DNA from: Isoetes taiwanensis
Taxonomy: Eukaryota > Streptophyta > Lycopodiopsida > Isoetales > Isoetaceae
DNA length: 64,000 nucleotides
NCBI GenBank assembly: GCA_021234155.1
Contig: JAJEKV010000006.1
Span: forward strand, 14,398,902-14,462,901
Reading direction: 5' to 3'
Shown here in pieces: positions 32,339 to 42,099 of the stretch. The notes below the pieces were generated by a model. The model was not told where the DNA came from. It did no database searches and saw nothing but the letters and a program-made list of their open reading frames with translations. Every line of letters begins with the position of its first letter. Position 1 is the stretch's first letter. The translations under genes were made by a program, and so were the position numbers.

Positions 32339-35076
32339 TCTTATATTATAATGTTATACCGTAAGTAGTGCATCGAGCCCTAAATTGGGTGGTTGCGATT
32401 TAACCTAAGAATGGGACGGTTCAGATGGCTCAAATGACCACGACTAAAAATCCCAACGGAGCTGGGCAATTCAGTGCAGGTTTGCGTGATCGAGACCAAT
32501 ATCTGGATGGACCATCTGCTTCCAGACATTTTCCAGGTTAAAATCGGGACGATGCAAGCATCCCTTGCAATTCTCAGTGCAAACTGTGTCCTATAACAAA
32601 ATCCAGAACTTGGCCCTGCTTGCTGGAGTTCTCTTGCTTAGATGGTCCAGATGACCTGCAGCACATGGGCTTCTCCAAATCGGCCTCCTAGAACCCTGAA
32701 GAACGAGTCTCAGATCATTTGGAGCTAATTTAGAAAGCTTCCAATTCGTCGTCCATGAACACTATCGTTTTGAAGAACTGCTATTCAACTGTCTTTTTGT
32801 TTTTCAATGATTATTTTTCTGTGCAAACCATGGGGCCGTTGTCGTTGCTTTAAGGAAGGGGCCACAAACTCTCTTCGCACTGACGGATAGCATTACACAC
32901 ACCATCACCAGCAAAATAGGACAAACGGCACTTCCTTAAGGGATAAGCAAAACTCTGTTTGCTCTGATGGGATGGCTTCACACGATCACCAGAATAGGAT
33001 ATTCTGCATCGTTTCTGCATCAGACCATCACCGAAGCAGAGAACTGCACTAGGGTTCTACAAATGCAGGAGCATGTAGAGCAGTTGTGCATACACACCTT
33101 TGAATGATTTTAGCTTCCTTCATAATCTGAGATCTTTTTAATTTTTAATCGGCTTGGAGCAGATCAAATTATTTGCCATGAAGAATTTAAGAAAGGTACT
33201 TTTCCTTTTCCGTTTTGTCTCATATTTAATGTAATGGAAGCCATGAATATGATATTGAAGCTGTTGAATGTCAAGCTGTAGAATATCTAGATATGCTGCC
33301 TGCTTGCTACCAACCAAGTCCTGTAAGCATATATTGTGTATGTAAGCATAGAATTGGAAGAAATTGGCAGAATCTATTAACATTAGGATTAATTGGCGCT
33401 GGCAGTTTAGACAACTCGGGTTGATAATTTCTGAGTAGTTCCTTCAAATCATAGTTTTTGAAGACAGACTTCCATTCAAAGCATTTTAGCTTCTCAGTTG
33501 GATGTGAAATACAGCTCTTCTTGCAACTAATGGTGCAAAATGATTGCTAGATTTAAAACATGTCGGGTAAGACATAGCCAGAAAGCTGAGCTTAAATTCA
33601 TTTTTTTACATACCTTCTACGGTGTCAATATTGAAGGAATGTTGCAAATGTTTGGGAAATATGGTTGGATATATCTTATAGCTCTTGCGTCCAAGCAAGA
33701 AGCCAATGATTGCCTAAGGTGTGTGGTTTTTGCATAAAGGTCATAGTTAGATGGAAGCCGATTTTACAAAGGAGTCCTAGTAGAATCAATTGATCAGCAC
33801 GACACAGATGCAAGTGAAGGTATGCAGCTTCGCCATTTTATGCTTCTCTTTAGCACCTTATAGTATCAGAGGTTTTCCATGCATTAAGTTGTATGCTTCT
33901 TTCACAGGTTTTTCATGCATTAGGTTGTATGCTTCTTCAACAGGAGAACCAATATCAACAGCCAATGGAATATATGGAGATTCTTTGCTTATGAATATCT
34001 GAAAAGCCTGTCTTTACATGGTTGGCATGGTTGTTGTCCTATTTAAAACACATGTCATTCACGTGTAATGGCGTATCGGTTTATCCACGGACCTCATCTG
34101 TCTAAATGCTCACGGGCATGCGCTGGCATATCATGTCTATCCAACTTATAACTAAGTAGAGTGCTGGCTTAGTGCAATATTCAAGGTATTGCAATCTATA
34201 AATGTAATCACTAAAATTATGCTAATATATCTATTGTTGTTAACTGCTTTGCCCGATCTCTTGCATTCTTTTGTAGCTTTATGATAAGGATTATATCTGA
34301 TGCCTTTTTGCTTTTTTTTTTTTAAGATTATCCATCTTTCATAAACATAAATATTTGGATATAAAGCTCAAGTACATGAATGTCTCTTTTAAAAAATTTG
34401 ATTGTTTATTTTTAGGTGGGTTATACCTTAGGCCTCTAAAACTTGCTATTTGTTGGACTCCTTTTTAAACATATGATATTTTGAAACTTTGGCAAATGGC
34501 GTCAATTTTATCGTGCAAATAATCCCATCGGATGCAGAGTCTCCTAATGAATAAATTATTGATGAATAAAATTAGAACTTGATTACATGCCTAGAATGAA
34601 ATCAAAACTGATACCATCTATATGATATTCACCTGCATATAACTTTGACTGGGATTCTCATGCAGTGTTTTGTGCTATCATTTGATTGACTGGGATTCTC
34701 ATGCAGTGTTTTGTGCTATCATTGTTATGAATTGCTCCAAGCTTTTACAATGGCATAGCAACATATGGCAAAGGAATCCCATGCAGTGTTTTGTGCTATC
34801 ATTTGATTATTATGAATTGCTCTAGGCTTTTACAATGGCATAGCAAAACATACAAAGGATGAAAATATATAGGTGCATTATTTCAACCAAAACCGCTATA
34901 TAATGCCCAGAATGTCCAAATATTATGTTCTAACTATTTGTCTACAATCTCAGGGAATGCCCACCGAAGGTGGGCAATTTTCTATCCTTGGATATTTTTG
35001 TTATAATAAACCCATTGCAGTCAAGACATTTACAAACATCCAACTTATGCCCAGCAACGCTGGGCACCGTTACTAG
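32339..35076 (+). mobile_element. Putative Helitron H2, 2.7 kb
   Basis: The 5' end A|TCTTATATTATAATG matches H1 for about 45 bp. The 3' end has TGCCCAGC / GCTGGGCA, a 6-7 nt spacer and CTAG then T (35048-35076). Another, weaker end (hairpin plus CTAT) lies at 34958-34985 and may be an older or alternative terminus. No Rep/helicase is seen. Inside, an exon-like frame ends CCTAAG|GTGTG near 33720, but I cannot identify it. Confidence 0.6.
34634..34850 (+). repeat. Short tandem repeats inside H2
   Basis: ATGCAGTGTTTTGTGCTATC occurs three times. The first two lie in adjoining 48-bp units beginning TTGACTGGGATTCTC. The third lies in a roughly 100-bp duplication that includes TTTTACAATGGCATAGCAA. 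Confidence 0.85.
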
Positions 35077-35206
35077 TGCATGAATAATATAAAGACAATT
35101 TATATACTTCAGCATATTCTTGCAGCAAAGTCACTATCTTAGATCTTTCAATATCATAATCTACAGACTGTCCTTTTTCTTCTTCTTCCTTCCAGAAGAC
35201 AGACAG

Positions 35207-36076
35207 ACACAACCGGTACTTGTGGGTTCGTGTGCATAATACCAGTGGCAACCCTCTTTTTCTGGCCGCCTGTTATTTCCCTCACGCAGAGAGCACCTTC
35301 TATCGCAGCCACCCTGATGCGGACATGATGGACCCTTATGTCGATCTATATGATGACATACAGCAGCACAAGCAGTTGGGTAGGGACGTCCTTCTTGGGG
35401 ATTTCAATGCACGGACAGGAGTAGAGCAGCCCATGAGACTTGACCCCCTCGGCGACGTGTCCCGCAGCCTACGCCCCGAAGCAACATGGCCACAAGGATC
35501 CGATGACGCCCGTGTCACTGCTTTGGCGCATTGCTCTGCTATGTGGTATTTTTGACTTGATAATTTGCAATGGCCCGTCACAGTGGCCCGCTTCTCGCAA
35601 GTGCACATGCAGACAGGACAATCAGGGGGGAGGGTCTAGTGTGGTGGACTATGTGCTCGTAGTTGCGCAAGATATGCATCTCATCAGTTGTTTCCGGGTG
35701 GGCACCGACAGTCGGGATGAGGAGGTCGACTCAGATCACCTCCCACTTTATTTGGACATGGTTTGGCAAGCCGCCGGAACCCCCACTATGCCAGCACCTC
35801 GCCATCCTCAGTTGCGACTAGATTATGAGCAGGCAGAGGACTACGCCGAGATGCTCATGGATGCCCTGCCGGCAATTCTGCAGACCCCACACTAGAGCAA
35901 TAGACAGACCAGTTGACTTCGCTATTACGGGATGCAGCGGACAGGTGCTTTTGGCGGACCCGGTTACCGCCGTGGTCAGCAACATTTTCGCGTAACCGAT
36001 GGTTTGATGCGGAGTGTAAAGAACGCAAGCGCCAGCTCCGTCATATTCTGGATCCAGGTACCCGCTTGCAGGCCAC
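35207..36076 (+). pseudogene. LINE-A endonuclease part
   Basis: YLWVRVHN...FLAACYFPHAE, then DVLLGDFNARTG (catalytic GDFN), VVDYVLVV and DSDHLPLYLD (catalytic SDH). These are the second half of an exonuclease-endonuclease-phosphatase fold, which nicks target DNA for target-primed reverse transcription. A frameshift near 35470 splits it. The N-terminal catalytic Asn/Glu motifs are missing because of 5' truncation. Confidence 0.85.
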
Positions 36077-36282
36077 TGTCATGAACCTACACGAAATCAA
36101 GGAAAATACGTGGAGAATACGCAAGAAATACGGAAGAAATACGCCAAGATCGGCAAAGAATCTGATATATGAACAAGAAACAAGAATACAATGGCCCGAA
36201 GGCAAGCATGAACATGAGACAGATGCCTAGAAGGCTCAAGACTGGCGTTGAACCGGAATGGTTTGACAAGAAGGAGGTGCCT

Positions 36283-36291
36283 CCTTATATA
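36283..36291 (-). promoter_or_regulatory. gypsy-2 LTR TATA box
   Basis: On the minus strand it reads TATATAAGG. In the 5' LTR copy (about 41790-41800) three bases are missing and the box is reduced to GATATAGG, which may have weakened the element's own promoter. Confidence 0.65.
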
Positions 36292-36363
36292 TCTAGACCA
36301 ACGGTCAGGATCGCGCCACTCCAATGGATGAGATCGCGCCAAGTGTCGCGCCATGCATTTAGG

Positions 36364-36391
36364 TTCTAGAACATTCTAGAACCTTCTGGAG
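36364..36391 (-). promoter_or_regulatory. Heat-shock-element array in gypsy-2 LTR
   Basis: TTC and GAA triplets alternate every 5 bp: TTC at 36364, GAA at 36369, TTC at 36374, GAA at 36379, TTC at 36384 and GAG at 36389. Six contiguous alternating nGAAn units, the last imperfect, form the consensus site for heat-shock transcription factor trimers. The array lies about 72 bp upstream of the TATA box in element orientation. The other LTR has the same array at 41867-41894 with one GAA changed to GAG. Confidence 0.65.
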
Positions 36392-36440
36392 ATAGTCCCA
36401 CATATGAGGAAGATGTGAAGGAATGTCTTCAACAAATATT

Positions 36441-36515
36441 GGTAGCGCACTTGGCAAGGATGTGTGACTCGCAACTGGATGGTTGCGAGTTCAAACCCTG
36501 TCTTGTGCAACTACC
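36441..36515 (+). ncRNA. tRNA-like structure with A and B box in the LTR
   Basis: TAGCGCACTTGG (36443) fits a pol III A box and GAGTTCAAACC (36487) resembles a B box, about 44 bp apart as in tRNA genes. GGTAG/CTACC and GCAC/GTGC close an outer stem, and CTCGCAAC/GTTGCGAG forms an 8-bp inner hairpin. A proper cloverleaf (T arm, anticodon arm) does not form, so it is not a functional tRNA. It may be an old SINE head or tRNA relic fixed in the LTR. It is antisense to the element and present in both LTRs (also 41944-42018). Confidence 0.5.
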
Positions 36516-36527
36516 CTTTTGCATCCG

Positions 36528-36596
36528 TGTGACGACCATCTTTTGTACATAGGAGTATAATGTTCGTATGATACGAATATCCGTATGGTCGTCACA
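36528..36596. repeat. Inverted repeat at the LTR outer end
   Basis: TGTGACGACCAT (36528-36539) is repeated inverted at 36585-36596, the LTR terminus. Between them is the near-palindrome TTCGTATGATACGAA. The other LTR has the same structure. Confidence 0.85.
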
Positions 36597-37055
36597 CCAT
36601 CCCCCTCCTACGATGGCGACGAGTCCTCGAAGCTGGGGTCGGAGTACTCAGACTTGGCTTATGCGGGTAACGTCGGTGAAACTCCGCAATTTTGTCGTGC
36701 ATTAGTCGATTCTCCGGCAGGCTCGTGTTCTCGTCACTTGGCGAGTAACCTTCCCAATCGACGAAGTAATACAATCGTCGACGAAGAAACTTGGAGTCTA
36801 GAATCTCTCGAACCTCGAACTCCTCAATCATCAATCTCGACTGGTGGGGGAGGTGGAGGTACACGATCCGGAAATGGATTCGCCATATAGGGTTCTAACA
36901 AAGACACATGAAACACTGGGTGAAGCCGGACCGATGGCGAAATCTCCGCATCGAAAAGCATCACCAACTCGCTCAATGATCCGATAGGGACCTAAGCGCC
37001 GGTAGTCGAAGCTTGTTACAAGGGCGAAGCCGCTGTCGGCAAAATCCCGACGCAA
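36592..37055 (-). pseudogene. gypsy-2 chromodomain and integrase C-terminus
   Basis: FEVREILDSKFLRRRLYYFVDWEGYSP is a well-formed chromodomain (EVE.IL, then Y.V.WEGY, then acidic and N-rich segment). It follows a [10 protein letters not shown] integrase tail in a neighbouring frame. The frame terminates in TGA at 36592-36594, which is inside the first bases of the 3' LTR. Confidence 0.85.
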
Positions 37056-37157
37056 GAGCCAAACAAGATCACCAACCGCAAAATGAGGAGCGCCCCGACG
37101 ATGCTGACCGCATGATGACGATAACGTGCTTGGGCCTCGAGAAGATGGTGCCGAAGA

Positions 37158-38109
37158 TCATCCCGAAGCATGCGGAGCTTCGAGCCTGTCCCTCAAGACG
37201 GGATTGATGGAGTCATATCCAGGAGCAATCAAAGACCACCGGGGATGCATGCCGAAATTAATAAAGAACGGAGTCTGGCCTGTGGAGGCATGGATAGAAT
37301 TATTATAAGCAAATTCGCCACCGTAGCCAATCAACCCGGTCATCCCGGCGATAATTGATGAAGCATCACAAATACCGCTCAAGGGTTTGATTAGTGCGCT
37401 CCACTGTCCATTGGTCTCTGGATGATGTCCGAGGAAGAGAGCGACGCGTTCCACATGCAAGAGTTGCAATAGACGCGCTTCCAAAAACGGCAAAAATTGA
37501 GGGTCAGGGTCACCGACAATGTTATCCGGGTAAGCCATGGAGTCGAACCACCTCTCGAACCAAGAGAACCGCTGTGGCTTCACTAGAGATAGAAGTGCTG
37601 TAAGGAATGAAATGTGCCATCTTGGAAAAACGGTCAACAACAACAAGGATGGCGCCATGGCCCCCTCGAAGGATGGAAGCTCGACAATAAAATCCATCAA
37701 ATACTCTTCCAAGGACCGGCTGAACTGGTAAAGGCTGAAGCGAGCCATGAGGAAGATGCCTTGGAACCTTGGCTCGACAGCCAGATGTCACAGATCGAAT
37801 AAAAGCTTCGGCAGAGCGGCGAAGACACGGCCACCAATACTCTCGACTAATAAGTTCAAGAGTCTTGGCTACTCCAAAGTGTCCGGCCAGCGGTGAATCA
37901 TGGCAAGCCCGAAGAACCTCGAAGCCTAGAAGCACCATCGGCACATATAGAAGCCCATCACGGGCAGGAGTCCATCTCAACCTCAAAACGATCATAGTCC
38001 GATCCCATCTGGCCGAGAAGATGATGCAAACACCAATGTGTGAGAAGACATCTTGAGCCAATGGATCGGGGGCGAGATGCTCGAATGCACTCCAACAAGG
38101 TCGTATCAT
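37158..38109 (-). pseudogene. gypsy-2 integrase, decayed
   Basis: Two overlapping frames. The zinc-binding region (CHDSPLAGHFGVAKT) keeps histidines, but its CxxC pair is damaged (VTSGC). VVDRFSKMAHFIPY, GDPDPQF and HPETNGQW correspond to the core, where the catalytic D, D and E positions are partly altered. It would not integrate DNA. Confidence 0.85.
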
Positions 38110-38271
38110 GAGGCTTCTCGAACAAAGTGAGAGCCATAAGCCGGAACCGATTAGGCCCTAAAATAACCTGTGATTGCTGATCATATGCAGGATCACCTAG
38201 TTTGGGCTCAAGGTAGGAGCGTCGAGACAAGGCATCAGGCTTTCCTTGGAGGGATCCAGGACGGTACTTGA

Positions 38272-38895
38272 TCACGAAATCAATCCGGGATAATACTTGA
38301 GTATGCCACCGGCCCGGCGGCGGTTGAGCACTTTCGAGCGGTGAAAATATTCGAGATTTCGGTGATCTGTGTAGACTGTGACCTTATAAGGAGATCCCTC
38401 CGTAAAACGTCTCCACTCCTCGAAAGAATCCACTATCGCCAACAACTCCTTGTCATAAATGGGATAGTTGATTTCAGCAGACCTGAAACTTTTAAGTGAA
38501 TGATAGGCGATTGGATGCAATTCATGGTCATCCCCTCCCGTGACAGACCCCACCAAAGCGCCAAAATCAGAAGCATCTCGCTTCAACAACATATGGGCGC
38601 AAAGGGTCCGCATGAGCAAGAACCGGCGCCGGGTGAAAGCATGCTTCGTGGTAACGAAAAGCAGATTTCGCCCCGCAGTCCATTCGAATGGCACGTCCCC
38701 TCGACAAAGGAGGCGTGTCAAAAGAAGAGCAATCTCTGAATAATCCCGGATGAAACGCCGATAGAAATTGGCAAACCCAAGAAAACACTGAACATCTCGA
38801 ACGGATGAAGGTGTTTGCCACTCCAGAACAGTGCTGACCTTTTCAGGATCCATAGAGACTCCATGTGGTGTGATGCGATAGCCAAGGAACTCCAC
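38272..38895 (-). pseudogene. gypsy-2 RNase H and RT connection
   Basis: [19 protein letters not shown] (RT thumb/connection) leads into RDASDFGALVGSVTGG, NYPIYDKELLAIV and VYTDHRNLEYF, the Ty3-type RNase H. The reading frame is open for 207 codons, one of the better-preserved parts of this element. Confidence 0.85.
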
Positions 38896-39504
38896 ATTAT
38901 CCTGTTCGAACTGGCACTTCTCAAGTTTGGCATATAATCCATGCTCACGAAGCTTTTGAAGAACCTGTCGAACATGTCTTTCATGTTCTTCGAGAGTCTT
39001 ATCTTAGAATAAATAAGGATATCATCCAAATAGATGATAACAAAAGTGTCTAAGAACTCTCGAAAAATATCATTGGCCATGTGCTGGAATACTGCCGGAG
39101 CATTGGTAAGTCCAAACGGCATAACTGTGTACTCAAAATGGCCATACCGAAAATGAAAAAAGCTGTTTTCCACTCATCACCCTCCCGGATCCGAATAAGA
39201 TTATAGGCACCCCGAAGATCGATCTTCGTAAAATAGTGCGCACCTTGAAGTCGTTCCAACAACTCTGGGATCAGAGGAAGCGGATACCGATTTGGCACTG
39301 TGATTTTATTGAGGCCACGATAATCAACGACCAGACGCAGCGAACCATCCTTCTTTTTGACGAAGAAGATAGGCGCCCAAATAGGGATCGAGAATGTCGA
39401 ATGAAGCCGCATAAATTCTCTTCAATATAATCCCGCAAAACCTTCAACTCAGCGGGAGATAGACCATATATCGGACCATATGGCGGCGTGGTCCCCGGCT
39501 GCAA
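38718..39504 (-). pseudogene. gypsy-2 reverse transcriptase
   Basis: [56 protein letters not shown] and the catalytic [11 protein letters not shown]. Frameshifts at about 39050-39180 split it. Confidence 0.9.
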
Positions 39505-39586
39505 ATCAATAGGACAATCATATGGACGATGCTCTGGGAGTTTGCTGGCCTTGACTTTGTCAAAAATATCAGAGAAGTCGCCATAT

Positions 39587-39960
39587 TTATCCGAGCATTG
39601 GAGCAGACTTCGCCGATGCCGAAGCTAGCCGATGGGTGAACCCGATTGCAAACACCGAACTTGGATCTTGCCTTCTAGATTTATCAAACTCGCTAAGAGA
39701 AATCTTCGAGATACTGGCCGAGGGCATGAAGAAACCTCCACAAAAGCATGAGCAGAACATGAACATGAGCAGGAGCAACCGGAACAGAACTAGATCAAGA
39801 ACTGGAGCAGAACGAGAACTGGATCAAGAACCGGAGCAGAAATGCGAGGGGCCGGAGCAAGAACTGGAGCAGGAGCGTAAACTGAACCGAGCAGGAGCAG
39901 GAACTAGAGCCGAGCCGGGACATCATCAAGAACATGATCGAAATCACGGGGCATGAACCG
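39587..39960 (-). repeat. Repetitive linker between protease and RT
   Basis: On the plus strand, imperfect GGAGCAAGAACTGGAGCAG units about 18-24 bp long. On the minus (coding) strand this would be a Pro/Val/Leu-rich spacer. The open plus-strand frame here (E/Q/R-rich) is a shadow of the repeat. Confidence 0.6.
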
Positions 39961-40339
39961 GAGCAGGGCAAGAGGCGGATCGTAACATGGAAACAAAGAA
40001 GGACGGAGTCAGGGGCCCACGATATCGCACGGATCGTGGGTCGATGTTGGTGTAGAGACCGATCCGCAGATGAACCGAACTAGAGCTAGAACCAAAGAAA
40101 TCGAAATGATCTAGTACGCCAATCAATCAATGCGGTTATGTAGCTCGAGCCGTAAGCGCACCAAAGTGACTATTGGCGCATGAGGGCTAGTAATGAGATT
40201 GAAGGAAATACTACAAGAAACTCCTCGAACAAAACTCCCTCAAGAGGCGCAAAGACATTCTCCGCGGATCGCACCCGAGGAGATCTCCCGGCCCATCAAT
40301 CACTTCGACAGTAAGCGATGCTCAACCTTGTTTAGGGGA

Positions 40340-40500
40340 TGGCGCGGCTTATCGGGCTAACGCACTATCCATAAAACAAGCATTTGCACCACAATCAAGT
40401 TGCGTCAACACTTGCAATTCTCCAGCTTCTGATTTCAATGATATAGGGATGAAGAATGCCTTGCTGACCTTATCCGATGGAATAAACATGTCAGGAAATG
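40340..40500 (-). pseudogene. gypsy-2 aspartic protease remnant
   Basis: LQVLTQLDCGANACFMD is a retroviral-type protease active site (D-C-G-A in place of D-S/T-G-A), followed shortly by a stop. It normally releases Gag and Pol products. Confidence 0.65.
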
Positions 40501-40544
40501 TGGAAGGAGTCTGAGAAAAGGCGGCTAGCCGACGAGAGCCGTCG

Positions 40545-40628
40545 GAAAACTTCAGGGGCCGGTCCGAGTAGTAGGAGTCCGAGTAGTAGGAGTCACTCCT
40601 ACTACTCGGACCGGCCCCTGAAGTTTTC
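40545..40628. repeat. Perfect 34-bp inverted repeat
   Basis: 40545-40578 and 40595-40628 are perfect reverse complements, separated by 16 bp that is itself a partial third copy of CCGAGTAGTAGGAGT. It sits between the protease and zinc-knuckle coding regions of gypsy-2 and interrupts the frame. Confidence 0.92.
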
Positions 40629-40634
40629 TGACTG

Positions 40635-41503
40635 ATTTAGGCGCTTCACAGGGCATCCACGAGCGATATGACCAGCTCCTCCACAGTAGAGGCAAAGATT
40701 AGCCTCTCTCCGACGCCGCTTCTTCGGCCAGATAAGGGTCCTCGAACCGCCCGATCAATGCATATAGGCTCAGTCCGATCTGCTAGATTCTGAGATGAGA
40801 CCGGGGAAGGCGTGAGCTTCTGCGCTTGTGTAATTGGAAAGACCTGACTACGTCTCTCTTGCCTACGTTCGAAGAGCCGATTATCACATCGAACTGCAAA
40901 TCTGATGGCTTCTTCCAAACTCTGGGGATCCTCCATAGACAACAACATATCTTTGACATCCTCTCGTAACCCCTTCTAAACAATCTCGAAGTGCAATATC
41001 ATCCCAGGCAGTATCTACTGCAATTTGACGAAATTCTGATGCATATACTGAAGCTGGGCGAGAGCCTTGCCTTAAGTTGCAAAGTTTTGTGAGTGCTGTG
41101 CGCTGACGATCGGTGTCTCCAAAGCATGCTTCGAGTTCTGCAGTGAAAGCAGCAAAATCTTGCAACTCTGGGGCTCCTTTCTCCAATAAAGGAGCAAACC
41201 AACTTAGAGCCGGTCCTGTGAGAAGAGAACCAATCAGCCCCACTTGTTCTTGAGCTGTGGGATATCTATGAGGATGGAGCTGAATGACAAGCCTGATCTG
41301 ATTCAAAAAACCACGGAGCTTGGACCGGGTGCCGTCAAACTTCTCTGGCAGGCTGATCTTAGGCTCTGATAGCCTCAATCCCGAGCTAGAAGCAGATTCA
41401 TGTGAAGCAATACGTTCCTTAAGCTCTTTATTGTCCAATTGCAACTGCTGGCATACTTGAACAAGTTGCTTACCTGCTGTAATAGAGTCGAAACCTCCTC
41501 CAT
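40635..41503 (-). pseudogene. gypsy-2 Gag with zinc knuckle
   Basis: Likely start ATG at 41503. A frameshift follows within the first 30 codons. The capsid part (FDGTRSKLRGFLNQIRLVI, then ALSWFAPLLEK, then LEACFGD and LRQGSRPASVYASEFRQIA) is the retrotransposon Gag domain. The zinc knuckle CLYCGGAGHIARGC (C-x2-C-x4-H-x4-C) lies near 40640-40695. Confidence 0.85.
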
Positions 41504-41584
41504 AGATATAAAATCACCAAATACGAGCAAAACGATGCTTAGGATCAGAGCGGGCAAGAACCGGTAAGGGATTCCGGTTCAAAC

Positions 41585-42099
41585 TGTCATGAACCTACGC
41601 GAAATCAAGGAAAATACGTGGAGAATACGCAAGAAATACGGAAGAAATATGCCAAGATCGGCAAAGAATCTGATATATGAACAAGAATCGAGAATACAAT
41701 GATCCGAAGGCAAGCATGAACATGAGACAGTTGCCTAGAAGGCTCAAGACTGGCGTTGAACCGGAATGGTTTGACAAGAAGGAGGTGCCTCCTATATCTA
41801 GACCAACGGTCAGGATCGCGCCACTCCAATGGATGAGATCGCGCCAAGTGTCGCGCAACATTTAGGTTCTAGAGCATTCTAGAACCTTCTGGAGATAGTC
41901 CCACATATGAGGAAGACGTGAAGGAATGTCTTCAACAAATATTGGTAGCGCACTTGGCAAGGGTGTGTGACTCGCAACTGGATGGTTGCGAGTTCAAAGC
42001 CTGTCTTGTGCAACTACCCTTTTGCATCCGTGTGACGACCATCTTTTGTACATAGGAGTATAATGTTCGTATGATACGAATATCCGTATGGTCGTCACA
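41585..42099 (-). repeat. gypsy-2 5' LTR (515 bp)
   Basis: Partner of 36077-36596. It carries the same HSE array (41867-41894), tRNA-like structure (41944-42018) and terminal inverted repeat. The TATA box is shortened relative to the 3' LTR. Confidence 0.95.

Larger units (their letters stand above)
36077..36596 (-). repeat. gypsy-2 3' LTR (520 bp)
   Basis: On the minus strand it starts TGTGACGACC and ends GGTTCATGACA. It contains, in element direction, a terminal inverted repeat, a tRNA-like structure, a heat-shock-element array and a TATA box, each listed separately. Confidence 0.95.
36077..42099 (-). mobile_element. Ty3/gypsy chromovirus gypsy-2, inserted in LINE-A
   Basis: About 6.0 kb with LTRs of 520 and 515 bp, roughly 96% alike by eye, on the minus strand. 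Flanks share CCAC (36073-36076 and 42100-42103), a 4-bp duplication; a fifth base differs. Order: Gag with zinc knuckle, protease, RT, RNase H, integrase and chromodomain. The chromodomain type (FVDWEGYSPSDENTSLPENRL) differs from that of gypsy-1 and gypsy-3, so it is a separate lineage. Coding is broken throughout. I could not see a clear tRNA primer-binding site next to the 5' LTR. Confidence 0.95.

Noticed and set aside
36449-36525. Functional tRNA gene
   Set aside because: A and B boxes are present, but no T arm or anticodon arm forms, and it lies in both LTRs of a dead element; kept only as a tRNA-like structure.
39636-39956. Plus-strand frame rich in Glu/Gln/Arg
   Set aside because: It is a shadow of the repetitive linker of gypsy-2, which codes on the minus strand.
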